A DNA stretch of 64,000 bases from an uncultured Lachnospiraceae bacterium (GCA_947245585.1 CAMXPV010000019.1:1-64000); one strand, 5' to 3'; counted from the stretch's first letter, positions 8,448 through 18,028 are shown. Numbers and translations: made by a program. The notes: generated by a model not told the origin, from the sequence alone.

Positions 8448-9899
8448 ATGAGTACAGACAGATATGTAAGTCCCTTGTCGGAGCGGTATGCCAGTAAGGA
8501 GATGCAGTATATTTTTTCTCCGGATATGAAATTCCGGACATGGCGGCGGCTGTGGATTGCGCTGGCGGAGACGGAGATGGAACTGGGCCTTTCCCAGAAC
8601 GGAAAGCCTGTGATCACGAAAGAGCAGATCGATGAGCTGAAAAGCCATGCGGAGGATATCAACTACGACGTGGCGAAGGCGCGGGAGAAGGAGGTCCGCC
8701 ACGATGTGATGAGCCATGTCTACGCCTACGGACAGCAGTGTCCCAAGGCGGCGGGCATCATTCATCTGGGAGCCACCTCCTGCTATGTGGGAGATAACAC
8801 GGACATCATTGTGATGCGGGAAGCGCTCCGGTTGGTGAAAAAGAAACTGGTCAACGTGATCGCGGAACTGTCAAAGTTTGCAGACGAATACAAGGCCCTT
8901 CCCACCTTGGCCTTCACCCATTTTCAGCCGGCACAGCCCACCACTGTGGGCAAGCGGGCCACCCTCTGGGCGCAGGAATTTTGTATGGATCTGGAGGATC
9001 TGGATTATGTGCTTGGGAGCTTGAAGCTTTTGGGTTCCAAGGGAACCACGGGGACGCAGGCTTCCTTCCTCGAGCTCTTTGAGGGCGATCAGGAGACAAT
9101 CGATAAGATTGACCCCATGATTGCTAAGAAGATGGGCTTTGAGAAATGCTATCCGGTGTCGGGGCAGACTTATTCCCGCAAGGTGGACACAAGGGTCTGC
9201 AATATTCTGGCGGGCATCGCCTCATCCGCCCACAAGATGTCAAACGATATTCGTCTGTTACAGCATCTGAAGGAGGTGGAGGAGCCCTTTGAGAAGAGCC
9301 AGATCGGTTCCTCGGCTATGGCCTACAAGAGAAATCCCATGAGAAGCGAGCGCATCGCATCGCTTGCCCGCTTCGTGATGGTGGATGCCTTAAATCCGGC
9401 GATCACCGCCTCCTTCCAGTGGTTTGAGCGGACGCTTGACGATTCCGCCAACAAGCGGCTGTCCATTCCCGAGGCCTTTCTGGCGGTGGACGGGATTCTG
9501 GATCTTTGCCTGAACGTGGTGGATGGCCTGGTGGTGTACGACAAGGTGATCACCAAGCGGCTGATGAGCGAGCTGCCCTTCATGGCCACGGAGAATATCA
9601 TGATGGATGCGGTCAAAATGGGCGGTAACAGGCAGGAGCTGCACGAGAAAATCAGGGAGCTGTCCATGATTGCCGGTGCAAATGTGAAGCGGGAGGGGAA
9701 GGAGAACAACCTTCTTTCGCTGATCGCGGCGGACCCGGCCTTCAATATGAGCGCGGAGGATCTGGAAAAAACCATGGATCCGTCGAAGTATGTGGGCCGC
9801 GCGCCTTTGCAGGTAGAGAAGTTCCTGAAAGAAGTGGCGGAGCCGATCTTGCAGGAAAACAGAGAGCTTTTGGGCATGAAGGCGGAAATCAATGTGTAA
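8448..9899 (+). CDS. purB: Adenylosuccinate lyase
   Basis: 483 residues, the length of the long PurB form common in clostridia. It carries the fumarase/aspartase superfamily signature GSSAMAYKRNPMRSER with the flexible loop serine, and HFQPAQPTT and GATSCYVGDN at the other conserved active-site regions. It removes fumarate from SAICAR (IMP synthesis) and from adenylosuccinate (AMP synthesis), working as a cytoplasmic tetramer. The ATG at 8448 follows AGGCGGAAAGGAATGAAAT; the start MSTDRYVSPLSERYAS is typical. purA lies about 10 kb downstream in the same orientation under its own promoter. Confidence 0.97.
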   Translation: MSTDRYVSPLSERYASKEMQYIFSPDMKFRTWRRLWIALAETEMELGLSQNGKPVITKEQIDELKSHAEDINYDVAKAREKEVRHDVMSHVYAYGQQCPKAAGIIHLGATSCYVGDNTDIIVMREALRLVKKKLVNVIAELSKFADEYKALPTLAFTHFQPAQPTTVGKRATLWAQEFCMDLEDLDYVLGSLKLLGSKGTTGTQASFLELFEGDQETIDKIDPMIAKKMGFEKCYPVSGQTYSRKVDTRVCNILAGIASSAHKMSNDIRLLQHLKEVEEPFEKSQIGSSAMAYKRNPMRSERIASLARFVMVDALNPAITASFQWFERTLDDSANKRLSIPEAFLAVDGILDLCLNVVDGLVVYDKVITKRLMSELPFMATENIMMDAVKMGGNRQELHEKIRELSMIAGANVKREGKENNLLSLIAADPAFNMSAEDLEKTMDPSKYVGRAPLQVEKFLKEVAEPILQENRELLGMKAEINV

Positions 9900-9952
9900 C
9901 CTGTGACGGGAAATCCGATAAAGTAAAAGAAACAATAGAAGAAGGCGGTATC

Positions 9953-10834
9953 ATGGAACAGGAATTTGAAAAAACGGCGATGCGTGTATCTACAGTCAGC
10001 ATCATAGCAAACTTTGTGCTGACGGTCTTTAAACTGGCAGCGGGTGTGATCGCCCACTCCGGGGCAATGATTTCCGATGCCATTCACTCGGCATCGGATG
10101 TGTTCAGCACCATTGTGGTTATCATAGGCATTCGGATATCCCGAAAGGCCTCGGACAAAGACCACCCATACGGGCATGAGCGTCTGGAATGCGTGGCGGC
10201 TATTGTGCTTGCCACCATTCTCGCATTTACCGGTCTGGGGATCGGTTATAAGGCGCTTGGGCAGATTGCGGGGGGCGATTACGCGCATCTGGAGGTGCCG
10301 GGGAGGCTTGCCCTTGTGGCGGCGGTGGTGTCCATTCTGGTCAAGGAAGCCATGTACCAATACACGAAAATCTGTGCCAGACGGATCGATTCCAGCGCCC
10401 TGATGGCGGATGCCTGGCATCACCGCTCGGACGCGCTCTCCTCCGTGGGCGCGCTGATCGGTATCGGCGGCGCAAGGCTTGGGTTTCCCATTCTGGATCC
10501 GGCGGCCAGCGTGGTGATTTGTATTTTTATTGAGAAGGCGGCCTACGAAATTTTCATGGACGCGGTGGATAAGATGGTGGATAAGGCCTGCGACGAGGAG
10601 ACGGAGCGGGGATTGACAGAGTGCGCGCTGAACCAGGAGGGCGTGCTTGGGGTGGATCTTCTGCACACCCGTGTGTTTGGCAGCAAAATATATGTGGATA
10701 TTGAGATCCGCGCCGACGGGGACAAGACGCTGCGGCAGGCTCACGCCATAGCGGAACGGGTCCACGATTCCATTGAGAAAACTTTTCCCAGGGTGAAACA
10801 CATCATGGTGCATGTGAATCCCGAAAATCCCTGA
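9953..10834 (+). CDS. Cation diffusion facilitator family transporter
   Basis: 293 residues with six membrane segments in the first ~200 and a cytoplasmic ferredoxin-like domain (about 205-290). Both metal-binding H/D pairs of CDF exporters are present: HSASD in segment 2 and HHRSD in segment 5. DHPYGHERLE between segments 2 and 3 is the usual family loop. These proteins export Zn, Mn, Fe or Cd in exchange for protons. The substrate cannot be assigned; a divalent metal is certain for the family. The C-terminal DKTLRQAHAIAERVHDSIEKTFP is typical. It stands alone between purB and the histidine kinase. Confidence 0.9.
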   Translation: MEQEFEKTAMRVSTVSIIANFVLTVFKLAAGVIAHSGAMISDAIHSASDVFSTIVVIIGIRISRKASDKDHPYGHERLECVAAIVLATILAFTGLGIGYKALGQIAGGDYAHLEVPGRLALVAAVVSILVKEAMYQYTKICARRIDSSALMADAWHHRSDALSSVGALIGIGGARLGFPILDPAASVVICIFIEKAAYEIFMDAVDKMVDKACDEETERGLTECALNQEGVLGVDLLHTRVFGSKIYVDIEIRADGDKTLRQAHAIAERVHDSIEKTFPRVKHIMVHVNPENP

Positions 10835-10879
10835 CAGGAATGCCAAACCTGTAGGAAGACGGGCACGGTATGCAATTCC

Positions 10880-10908
10880 TTGACATGATAGAAAAATTGT
10901 AATATTGT
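10880..10908 (+). promoter_or_regulatory. Promoter of the phosphorelay operon
   Basis: TTGACA (10880-10885), 17 bases, TATTGT (10903-10908). Transcription would start near 10915, downstream of the in-frame ATG at 10909. This supports the start at 10945 for the kinase. Confidence 0.6.
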
Positions 10909-10944
10909 ATGTTTAGTGCCGCGCCGTATGAGAGGATAGAGAAA

Positions 10945-13797
10945 ATGGTAAACTTAGTCGTCATGTTGGAAGCCTTCGGGATATGCCTGACTATTATCGC
11001 CCTGATCCTTCTGTTGAACGGAGATGGAGCCAAAGAGCAGAAGCTGCTTATTATAATCATGTGCGGCGCACTGGTACAGAATGTGGGGTATCTGTTGGAA
11101 TTGGTCGCGCCGTCTCTGGATGCGGCCATGACGGCGGTGACTGTGGAAAATGTGGGTTATTCTTTCGTTCCACTGTGTTATTGTTGGTTTATCTATCTTT
11201 ATTGCTATACCGAACCCCCGAAAACGTTTTTAAGGATTCTTGGAGGAATCAATTTTATTGCGATGTTTTCGGCGTTTTTCAACTGGTATGGGCTTGTCTA
11301 TCGGGAAGTCCGATGGGTGGCGGAGCCGGATGGATTTTGTCACGTCAGCATCACCTATGGGCCGTTGTATGTGGTTTTTCTGTTCAGCCGTATTCTCATT
11401 CCATATATTCTTTGCATTTACACTTTGGGGAGGGCGATCCACGAGAGGTCGGACCGACAGGTAAACCGGCAGTATTGGATGATTCTCGGAATATCGACCC
11501 TGCCGGTTCTTATATTGATGGGATATGTTTGTAAAATTGTAAATGTATTTGACCTTACCCCGGTGTCGTTGGCGATCTCCATGTCTTTGGTTGTAATCAT
11601 GATCTGGGGGCGGCGCAATTATGACTTCCGCCATCTGGCGGCGGAAAAGGTTCTGGAAAGTCTGGGCGACGGTGTGATTGCGCTAGACGATCAGGACCGG
11701 TTGGTCAGCTATAACAGGGCGGCTGCGGAGATTTTTGAAGGTCTGCCGGCGCATAAGCCGGGAGAAAATATTCATGTGGTGGAGGACTTTCGCGAGGAGA
11801 TTCTGAATGAGAATATTCCCCAGAGCTTTTCCATCAACGGTCAGCATTATGAAAGCCACAGCAAACGTATTGTGGATGAAAACGGCAGGAAACAGGGCAG
11901 CGTTATTCTGATTTTGGATATGACCGACATAAGGGCCTATATTGATGAGATTAAGCGTGTGCGGCAGCAGGCGGAGAAGGCCAGTATTGCAAAGAGCGAG
12001 TTTCTTGCCAATATGTCCCACGAGATACGCACGCCCATGAACGCCATTATTGGCCTGAATGATATTATCATGGAGGACTGCGAGGACACGGAGATTTACG
12101 GTCACGCAAAGGATGTACAGTCTGCGGCCAAAAATCTGTTGGCGATTATCAATGACATTTTGGATCTGTCCAAGGTTGAGGCGGGCAAAATGGAATTGGT
12201 GTGCGTAAATTATTACCTGAAAACCGTGGTTGACGAAATCATAGCGATGATGGATATGGCGGCCTCCCAGAAGGGGCTGATTCTGAAATACGAGTGTGAC
12301 GAGACGATTCCCAGCCGTTATAACGGCGACGACGGCAGAATCAAACAGATTTTGATTAATATCATTAGCAATGCCATAAAATTTACCACAAAGGGATATG
12401 TGCGTGTCTATATTACCGGAAAACCGGGAAATGGCGCGGACGAAGAAATGCTTACTTTCCATGTGGAAGATACCGGCTGCGGTATTCGGGAAGAAGATCT
12501 GGAAAAGATTTTTGAAGATTTCAGGCAGGTGGACTCCAAGAGAAACAGGAGCGCAGAGGGCACCGGGCTTGGCCTTGCCATCGTAAAGCATTTGGTGGAA
12601 CTGATGAAAGGCCAGATCGGGGTGGAAAGTACATACGGAAAGGGAACTACGGTTACGATTACGGTTCCCCAGAAAATTGTGGATACCTGTCCGATTGCAC
12701 AGATGCCAGAGATTGTGCAGTCGGAACAGAAATTTACGGATTTCTTTACCGCGCCCGGCATGAAGGTGCTCATTGTGGATGACAATGTGATCAACCGCAA
12801 GGTGGCACGAAGCTTTCTGAAAAATTATGGTTTTGACCTGACCGAGGCGGAAAGCGGCCCGGAAGCGATAGAGTTGGTACATGCCGAAAGATATGATATA
12901 ATATTTATGGATCATATGATGCCGGGCATGGATGGCATCGAGGCAGCAGAAATAATTCGCAGGGACTGTGGGGAAAACGGGACTGCTCCGGTTATGGTTG
13001 CCCTGACGGCCAACGCCATGGAGGGGATGCGGGAGCATTTTCTTTCCTGTGGTTTCCAGGATTTTATTGCAAAGCCCCTTGACAGGAGAGAGATGAATCA
13101 GCTTCTGCTGCGCTGGGTGCCGGAGAAGTACAGACAATCCGAAAATGTGGAGGAGGAGGCTGCGCCTCTGGATCCGAAGGCTGTTCAGATTGAAGGGGTG
13201 GATATGGATGCCGCCATGGAATATTTTTCCGGCGACGAAGGAACCTTTATGGAACTGCTTGAGATTTACTGCGTGGACGGCAAACGCAAGATAGAGCTTC
13301 TGAGCGAGTTGGCGGAATCAGACATATTGCGATATCAGATAGAAGTGCACGGCCTCAAGAGCGCATCTGCCAATATCGGCGCGATGGAAGTCTCCGCCAT
13401 GGCCCGTGCGCAGGAGAATGCTGCGGCGCAGGGGGACAGGGAATTTATTGCGGAGCAGTTTCCGCTGCTTTTGGGAGAATATGAGACGCTTTTGGAGAAT
13501 ATCGAACAGTTTCTGGAACGGCGGAGACTGGAAAATGAGAGCAGAGAAAAGCTGCCGGCCCTGCCGATAGCGGAGCTGCGGGAACAGACGGCGCAGGCCC
13601 TGGAAAACCTGAAGCATTTCCAATCCCGGGAATGTGCGGAAAAAGTGGAGAAAATGTTGCTTCATGAACTGCAGGAGGACGTGTCCGAGCGTCTTTTGCA
13701 GATTCGGGAACAGATGAAATTATATGAAGATGACAATGCGGAGGAACTGCTTGGTCAGCTTCTGGATATACTGGAAAAGGAGGAGGAGCGCAAATGA
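10945..13797 (+). CDS. Hybrid sensor histidine kinase (7TM-PAS-HisKA-HATPase-REC-HPt)
   Basis: 950 residues from ATG 10945, which has GAGAGGA upstream; an in-frame ATG at 10909 lies before the predicted transcript start. Order: seven membrane segments (about 1-215), a PAS domain (about 233-330), the HisKA helix with MSHEIRTPMN (His359), the HATPase_c domain (N, G1 DTGCGI and G2 GTGLGLAI boxes, about 460-575), a receiver (phospho-Asp656 in FMDHMMPGMDG) and an HPt domain (His802 in VHGLKSAS). Phosphate would pass His to Asp to His and then to a separate receiver; the next gene, overlapping by four bases, is such a receiver. The sensed ligand is unknown. The N-terminus resembles the histidine-kinase 7TM sensor region. 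Confidence 0.9.
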   Translation: MVNLVVMLEAFGICLTIIALILLLNGDGAKEQKLLIIIMCGALVQNVGYLLELVAPSLDAAMTAVTVENVGYSFVPLCYCWFIYLYCYTEPPKTFLRILGGINFIAMFSAFFNWYGLVYREVRWVAEPDGFCHVSITYGPLYVVFLFSRILIPYILCIYTLGRAIHERSDRQVNRQYWMILGISTLPVLILMGYVCKIVNVFDLTPVSLAISMSLVVIMIWGRRNYDFRHLAAEKVLESLGDGVIALDDQDRLVSYNRAAAEIFEGLPAHKPGENIHVVEDFREEILNENIPQSFSINGQHYESHSKRIVDENGRKQGSVILILDMTDIRAYIDEIKRVRQQAEKASIAKSEFLANMSHEIRTPMNAIIGLNDIIMEDCEDTEIYGHAKDVQSAAKNLLAIINDILDLSKVEAGKMELVCVNYYLKTVVDEIIAMMDMAASQKGLILKYECDETIPSRYNGDDGRIKQILINIISNAIKFTTKGYVRVYITGKPGNGADEEMLTFHVEDTGCGIREEDLEKIFEDFRQVDSKRNRSAEGTGLGLAIVKHLVELMKGQIGVESTYGKGTTVTITVPQKIVDTCPIAQMPEIVQSEQKFTDFFTAPGMKVLIVDDNVINRKVARSFLKNYGFDLTEAESGPEAIELVHAERYDIIFMDHMMPGMDGIEAAEIIRRDCGENGTAPVMVALTANAMEGMREHFLSCGFQDFIAKPLDRREMNQLLLRWVPEKYRQSENVEEEAAPLDPKAVQIEGVDMDAAMEYFSGDEGTFMELLEIYCVDGKRKIELLSELAESDILRYQIEVHGLKSASANIGAMEVSAMARAQENAAAQGDREFIAEQFPLLLGEYETLLENIEQFLERRRLENESREKLPALPIAELREQTAQALENLKHFQSRECAEKVEKMLLHELQEDVSERLLQIREQMKLYEDDNAEELLGQLLDILEKEEERK

Positions 13798-14195
13798 GTC
13801 AAACGGAAGGTGGAAATTCCAAAAAGTGCATTTTAGCAGTGGATGACAATGCCATTGTTTTGACGCGGATATCGAATACCCTGAGTAATGATTATGAGGT
13901 AGTTACCGTCAATTCAGGAATGCGGGCTCTGCGGTATTTGAAAGAGGAAAAGCCGGATCTGATTTTAATGGATATTAAAATGGCACAGATGGACGGCATT
14001 GAGACTCTTCGGGAGATCCGCACGATGGAAGACCGCGAGGACATACCGGTGATTATGCTGACCGGCGTGGAGGATAAGGACGTTGTGGTGGAGAGCGCAA
14101 AGCTTGGGATTGACGATTACATATTGAAGCCGTTTTATTCGGATGAGCTGTTAAAGAGAATCCGCCGGGTGATTGATCAGGATCAGGAAGAGTAG
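13794..14195 (+). CDS. Stand-alone response regulator receiver (CheY/Spo0F-like)
   Basis: 133 residues, a single REC domain: DD pair in AVDDNA, phospho-Asp in LILMDIKMAQMDG, conserved T in MLTGV and K in LKPF. No output domain follows. The ATG overlaps the kinase stop (ATGA), so the two are translationally coupled. It is the likely acceptor of phosphate from the HPt domain of the kinase and may relay it to other proteins. Confidence 0.88.
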   Translation: MSQTEGGNSKKCILAVDDNAIVLTRISNTLSNDYEVVTVNSGMRALRYLKEEKPDLILMDIKMAQMDGIETLREIRTMEDREDIPVIMLTGVEDKDVVVESAKLGIDDYILKPFYSDELLKRIRRVIDQDQEE

Positions 14196-14234
14196 CAGAG
14201 CTGCGCATTTTGATGAGGAGAGGGGAACTTTGAG

Positions 14235-14702
14235 ATGAATACGGCTATGACGAAGGAAGAGCTTGAAAAGATACTGGATCAGGCTGTTCAGGATGTGACG
14301 GAGCGTACCGCCGGGGTGCGCCTGCGACAGGGAAACCAGATGCCGGGAGAAGATCTCTGTACGGTTCAGATTACCTTTGACAGAGGATTTCGTACCAGTC
14401 TTACATTATGTGCCGATACCGGCCTTTTGTACCGCATGGCGTGCAATTCCTTTCATGAGGAATCGGTCACCCCGGAAGATCTGGAAGAGTTCAGCAAGGA
14501 ATATTTCAATGTGCTTTGCGGCAGAATAGCAGGGGCAATGTTTCGGGCGACGCAGATTCCGGCCCATTTTGATCCGCCGGAGTTTTATCAGGGACGATAT
14601 GAGCCTGAGGGGAGCGAAGCGCAGTTTGTGCTCACTTATTCCGATGAGTGCAGCGGGGGCGCACAGCTAATTCATCATGTACCCTGTTCCGACGGGGACT
14701 GA
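14235..14702 (+). CDS. CheX-like domain protein, possible CheY-P phosphatase
   Basis: 155 residues. The segment LEEFSKEYFNVLCGRIAGAMF has the E-x-x-x-x-x-N spacing of the CheX/CheC phosphatase helix, and the beta-rich frame around it fits the CheX fold. Proteins of this family remove phosphate from CheY-like receivers. It sits between two CheY-like genes in the phosphorelay operon, which supports a dephosphorylating role on one or both. The remainder of the sequence is divergent, so the enzymatic activity is inferred. A GGAGAGGGG ribosome site lies upstream of the start. Confidence 0.65.
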   Translation: MNTAMTKEELEKILDQAVQDVTERTAGVRLRQGNQMPGEDLCTVQITFDRGFRTSLTLCADTGLLYRMACNSFHEESVTPEDLEEFSKEYFNVLCGRIAGAMFRATQIPAHFDPPEFYQGRYEPEGSEAQFVLTYSDECSGGAQLIHHVPCSDGD

Positions 14703-14735
14703 TTGAGCGGAGTCTGAGAGAAGGGAGTATATTTA

Positions 14736-15098
14736 ATGAGCAAACGGATTATGGTGGTAGACGATTCCCGTCTGGTTCGGGTTCAGTTAGGTGATGTTCT
14801 GGAGGGAACGGATTATGAGATTGCGGCATACTGCCGAAGCGGGGAGGACGCGATCGCGCAGTATGACGAGGTGAAGCCCGATTTGGTGACTATGGATATC
14901 ATCATGCAGGGGATGGATGGACTGGATGCCACGGAGCTGATTTTGAAGGAGCACCCGGATGCAAGGATCGTCATCGTATCGTCTCTGGCATATGAAGATA
15001 CCTTTGAGCGGGCGAAGGCCATCGGCGCGAAAGGATTTGTGGATAAGCCCTTTCATCGGGAAAAGCTGATCAAGGTGTTTGAGGAGGCGCTGTCTTAA
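14736..15098 (+). CDS. CheY-like response regulator
   Basis: 120 residues, a minimal receiver: VVDDSR acidic pair, phospho-Asp in LVTMDIIMQGMDG, S in VSSLAYE in place of the usual T/S, and K in DKPF. No output domain. It is the last gene of the kinase operon and is followed by a strong terminator. Its overall shape is that of chemotaxis-type CheY, though no flagellar genes are in this window. Confidence 0.88.
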   Translation: MSKRIMVVDDSRLVRVQLGDVLEGTDYEIAAYCRSGEDAIAQYDEVKPDLVTMDIIMQGMDGLDATELILKEHPDARIVIVSSLAYEDTFERAKAIGAKGFVDKPFHREKLIKVFEEALS

Positions 15099-15138
15099 GA
15101 GAGGCGGATTTTTGATCGAGAATAGAAAACGGGTATTT

Positions 15139-15166
15139 GCCGGTGCTTTTGCGTCGGCCTTTTTTA
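15139..15166 (+). terminator. Intrinsic terminator of the phosphorelay operon
   Basis: An eight-pair stem (GCCGGTGC at 15139-15146 with GCGTCGGC at 15151-15158, two of the pairs G-U), a TTTT loop and then CTTTTTT. Confidence 0.8.
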
Positions 15167-15200
15167 TGGGCGGGGACAGAAAGACAAAATAAAAAAGGGA

Positions 15201-15229
15201 TTGACATACGATTAAATAAGTGTTTAAAT
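15201..15229 (+). promoter_or_regulatory. Promoter of the metal P-type ATPase gene, possible metal-sensor operator
   Basis: TTGACA (15201-15206), 17 bases, TTAAAT (15224-15229). The AT-rich imperfect palindrome overlapping the -10 box (ATAAG-TGTTTAAATG-TTCAT) is placed where ArsR/CadC-type repressors bind in related cation-exporter genes. The half-sites match poorly, so the operator is only a suggestion. Confidence 0.5.
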
Positions 15230-15268
15230 GTTCATATAAAGGAATGTGCAGAAAGAGGAGAGATAACC

Positions 15269-17161
15269 ATGACTAAGAAACAGAAAAAGGTTCTTGCGAG
15301 AATTTTCATTTCAGCATTTCTGGTACTGATCTGCCAGGGCATTGGGATAGACAACCCGTATCTGCGGTTGGCGCTTTTTATGATCCCCTATCTGATTATC
15401 GGTTACGACATTTTGCGGAAAGCCTTTTTGGGTGTGATTCACGGGGAGGTTTTTGACGAGAACTTTTTGATGGCGGTGGCCACTTTGGGAGCCATTCTTC
15501 TTGGGGAATATATGGAGGGCGTTGCCGTTATGCTGTTCTATCAGATCGGCGAACTGTTCCAGAGCTATGCGGTGGGAAAGAGCCGTGGGAACATTGCAAA
15601 GCTGATGGATATCCGTCCGGATTATGCCAATATAGAAGTGGACGGCCGTTTGGAGCAGGTGGACCCGGATGAGGTGGAGATCGGCACGCTCATCACGGTG
15701 CAGCCCGGCGAGAAGATTCCCATCGACGGCGTGATTGAGGAGGGGGAGGCATCCTTAAACACCAGTGCGCTGACGGGGGAGAGTCTGCCCAGACAGGTGG
15801 GCGAGGGAGACATGGTCATCAGCGGCAGCGTGAACATGTCGGGGCTGTTGAAAATTCGCACAACCAAGGAGTTCGGTGAGTCCACAGTCTCAAAAATTCT
15901 GGAATTGGTTGAAAATTCAAGTATGAAGAAATCGAGGTCGGAGAATTTTATCACCCGTTTTGCCAGATACTATACACCGGCAGTGTGTTATGGCGCGTTG
16001 GCACTGGCTGTTCTGCCGCCGGTTCTGTGTCTGGTCTTTGGATATGAACCCCATTGGTCGATGTGGGTGACAAGGGCATTGACTACTTTAGTCATAAGTT
16101 GTCCCTGCGCCTTGGTGATCTCCATTCCCCTCAGTTTCTTTGGCGGGATCGGCGGCGCATCTGCACAGGGTATTCTGGTGAAAGGATCCAACTATTTGGA
16201 GGCGCTTTCCGAGACGAAATGCGTGGTATGTGACAAGACCGGTACATTGACCAAGGGTGTTTTTGCAGTTGTGCGCGTGGAGGCGGCAGAAGGATTTACG
16301 AAAGAGGCGCTTCTTACCTATGCGGCACTTGCGGAGAGCTATTCCACCCACCCCATCAGCAAAAGTCTGCGGGAAGCATACGGGCAGGAGGTTGACACTG
16401 GTCGCGTGAAGGATGTGGAGGAGATCGGCGGACACGGGGTCTGTGCCCGGGTGGACGGGCGGACGGTGGCTGCGGGCAACTGCAGACTGATGGAGAAGTA
16501 TCAGATTGCGCCCATAAAACTGCAGGAGGCAGGCACACAGGTGCATGTGGCGGTGGACGGTGTTTACGCGGGCTGCATTTTTATTTCCGATGTGGTGAAA
16601 CCCGGTGCGCGGGAAGCGTTGGCAGCCCTGAAAAAATCCGGCGTGCAGAAGATAGTTATGTTAACCGGAGATGCCAGACAGGCGGCGGAGAGCGTGGCAG
16701 CGGAACTTGGCGTGGACGAGGTGCGGAGCGAACTTTTGCCGGCGGATAAGGTGACGGAGGTGGAGAGGCTTCTTTCGGAAAAAGGGAAGAAGGAAAAACT
16801 GGCTTTTGTCGGGGACGGCATCAATGACGCGCCGGTACTGTCCCGGGCGGATCTGGGGATCGCCATGGGCGCGCTTGGCTCCGACGCGGCGATCGAGGCG
16901 GCGGATATTGTGCTGATGGACGACGATCCGGCAAAGATTGCGCTGGCCATGCAGATTTCGCGGAAAACGCTTCGGATTGTCCATCAGAATATTGTATTTG
17001 CGTTGACGGTCAAACTGGCCTGCCTGCTCCTTGGCGCGGTGGGTCTGGTAGGCATGTGGTGGGCAATTTTTGCAGATGTGGGGGTTATGATTCTGGCGGT
17101 GTTAAACGCCACAAGGGCCCTTGCGACAGGGCGAATGAGAGCGTCCGGGAGTAATTTGTAA
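15269..17161 (+). CDS. Heavy-metal translocating P1B-type ATPase (Zn/Cd/Pb class)
   Basis: 630 residues from ATG 15269 (AGAGGAGAG upstream). A longer in-frame reading to 15137 would include the upstream terminator and promoter and is rejected. Motifs: the ion-binding CPC in the transmembrane site (from Cys278), phosphorylated Asp322 in DKTGTLTKG, the P1B-specific HP pair in STHPIS, and the hinge GDGINDAP (from Gly515). Eight membrane segments in the usual P1B arrangement. No N-terminal HMA metal-binding domain is present: the protein begins directly with membrane helices, making it shorter than typical CadA/ZntA. The CPC-SIP context fits divalent soft-metal exporters. It is transcribed alone from its own promoter. 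Confidence 0.92.
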   Translation: MTKKQKKVLARIFISAFLVLICQGIGIDNPYLRLALFMIPYLIIGYDILRKAFLGVIHGEVFDENFLMAVATLGAILLGEYMEGVAVMLFYQIGELFQSYAVGKSRGNIAKLMDIRPDYANIEVDGRLEQVDPDEVEIGTLITVQPGEKIPIDGVIEEGEASLNTSALTGESLPRQVGEGDMVISGSVNMSGLLKIRTTKEFGESTVSKILELVENSSMKKSRSENFITRFARYYTPAVCYGALALAVLPPVLCLVFGYEPHWSMWVTRALTTLVISCPCALVISIPLSFFGGIGGASAQGILVKGSNYLEALSETKCVVCDKTGTLTKGVFAVVRVEAAEGFTKEALLTYAALAESYSTHPISKSLREAYGQEVDTGRVKDVEEIGGHGVCARVDGRTVAAGNCRLMEKYQIAPIKLQEAGTQVHVAVDGVYAGCIFISDVVKPGAREALAALKKSGVQKIVMLTGDARQAAESVAAELGVDEVRSELLPADKVTEVERLLSEKGKKEKLAFVGDGINDAPVLSRADLGIAMGALGSDAAIEAADIVLMDDDPAKIALAMQISRKTLRIVHQNIVFALTVKLACLLLGAVGLVGMWWAIFADVGVMILAVLNATRALATGRMRASGSNL

Positions 17162-17250
17162 CAATATTGTAATATTTGTTTTAAATTTAGTATGTCTTTC
17201 TTGCGCAATATGTGATAGAATGGAAAAGATGAGTGGAGGTGACCTTATTT

Positions 17251-18018
17251 ATGAGCACAGATTTGCGCAAGAGAAAGATCACTTATACGATAATACTGAC
17301 TTCTGATTCTCCCAGGGCAGATGCCCGGAGGATGCACATCAAGACGGGCGCGGTGGCGGCGGTCTCTTTTGTGTTATTTGTGGCTGTTATCTGCTATGCG
17401 GTGTATGTCACGATCACCATGGCCGGGTCCAGAGATCGGAACGCCAGACAGTTGGAACAGCTTGTTCAGATGAAAGAGGAGAACGAAACGCTGACGGCGG
17501 AAAAAGCGTCACTGGAGAGCAGGCTGTCTTCGGTGGAGGAGACTCTTGCCAGGATGGAAGAGCAGGAACACGAACTTGTGGCGGCCCGTGAGGAGAACTA
17601 TATCCCGAAGGGATTCCCCATGAGCGGCGCGGCGCAGATTAAAGAGGAAGATGCCGCGGCGGAAGAAGGGGAGGCAGAGCAGCAGGATGACACAGGCTTG
17701 AAGGTCGAAGCGAAGGCTGAGTGGAAGGAATTGATTTTCACAGCCGCGGAAGGCACGAAGGTGGTGGCCACCGCACCCGGCACAGTTAAGGAGGTCAGGG
17801 AAGCGGAGGGCGAGGTCAGTTACGTCGTGATTGATCACGGAAACGGCTATATTACTACTTACCGGAATTTGGGAAGTCCCATTGTGGAAGAGGGCAGCCA
17901 GGTGGTGAAGGGCGTAGCGCTTTTCCTTGTGGGGGAGGAAAATACGGAGACTGGTTACAGCATCCGAAAGGATGACGAATATATTGATCCGCTTGAACTA
18001 ATTGAGATCAAAGGATAG
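17251..18018 (+). CDS. Membrane-anchored protein with degenerate LytM/M23 domain
   Basis: 255 residues. One N-terminal membrane segment (about 33-55), a coiled coil (about 65-115), an acidic linker, and a C-terminal domain with the M23 beta core (VATAPGTVKEV, VVIDHGNGYITTYRNLG, EEGSQVVKGVALFLVGEE). The zinc ligands of active endopeptidases are missing: no H-x-H near the end, and TTYRNL replaces the usual TxYaHL. It resembles SpoIIQ-type proteins that bind rather than cut peptidoglycan. The start at 17251 is chosen for the GGAGGTGA site seven bases upstream. A bactofilin follows by ten bases, suggesting a joint role at the cell envelope or forespore. Confidence 0.75.
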   Translation: MSTDLRKRKITYTIILTSDSPRADARRMHIKTGAVAAVSFVLFVAVICYAVYVTITMAGSRDRNARQLEQLVQMKEENETLTAEKASLESRLSSVEETLARMEEQEHELVAAREENYIPKGFPMSGAAQIKEEDAAAEEGEAEQQDDTGLKVEAKAEWKELIFTAAEGTKVVATAPGTVKEVREAEGEVSYVVIDHGNGYITTYRNLGSPIVEEGSQVVKGVALFLVGEENTETGYSIRKDDEYIDPLELIEIKG

Positions 18019-18028
18019 GGAGGAAATT

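Noticed and set aside
9323-10846. A 507-codon open frame on the minus strand
   Set aside because: It lies antisense to purB and the CDF gene, which are certain, and its product is rich in His, Arg and Pro with no family likeness. Long antisense frames are expected from the codon bias of the genes on the plus strand.
11683-13137. A 484-codon open frame on the minus strand
   Set aside because: Antisense to the hybrid histidine kinase, with no motif and no ribosome site; a shadow of the coding strand.
15137-15268. Longer N-terminus for the P-type ATPase
   Set aside because: The extra 44 codons run over the upstream terminator and the gene's own promoter; the start at 15269 has a ribosome site.
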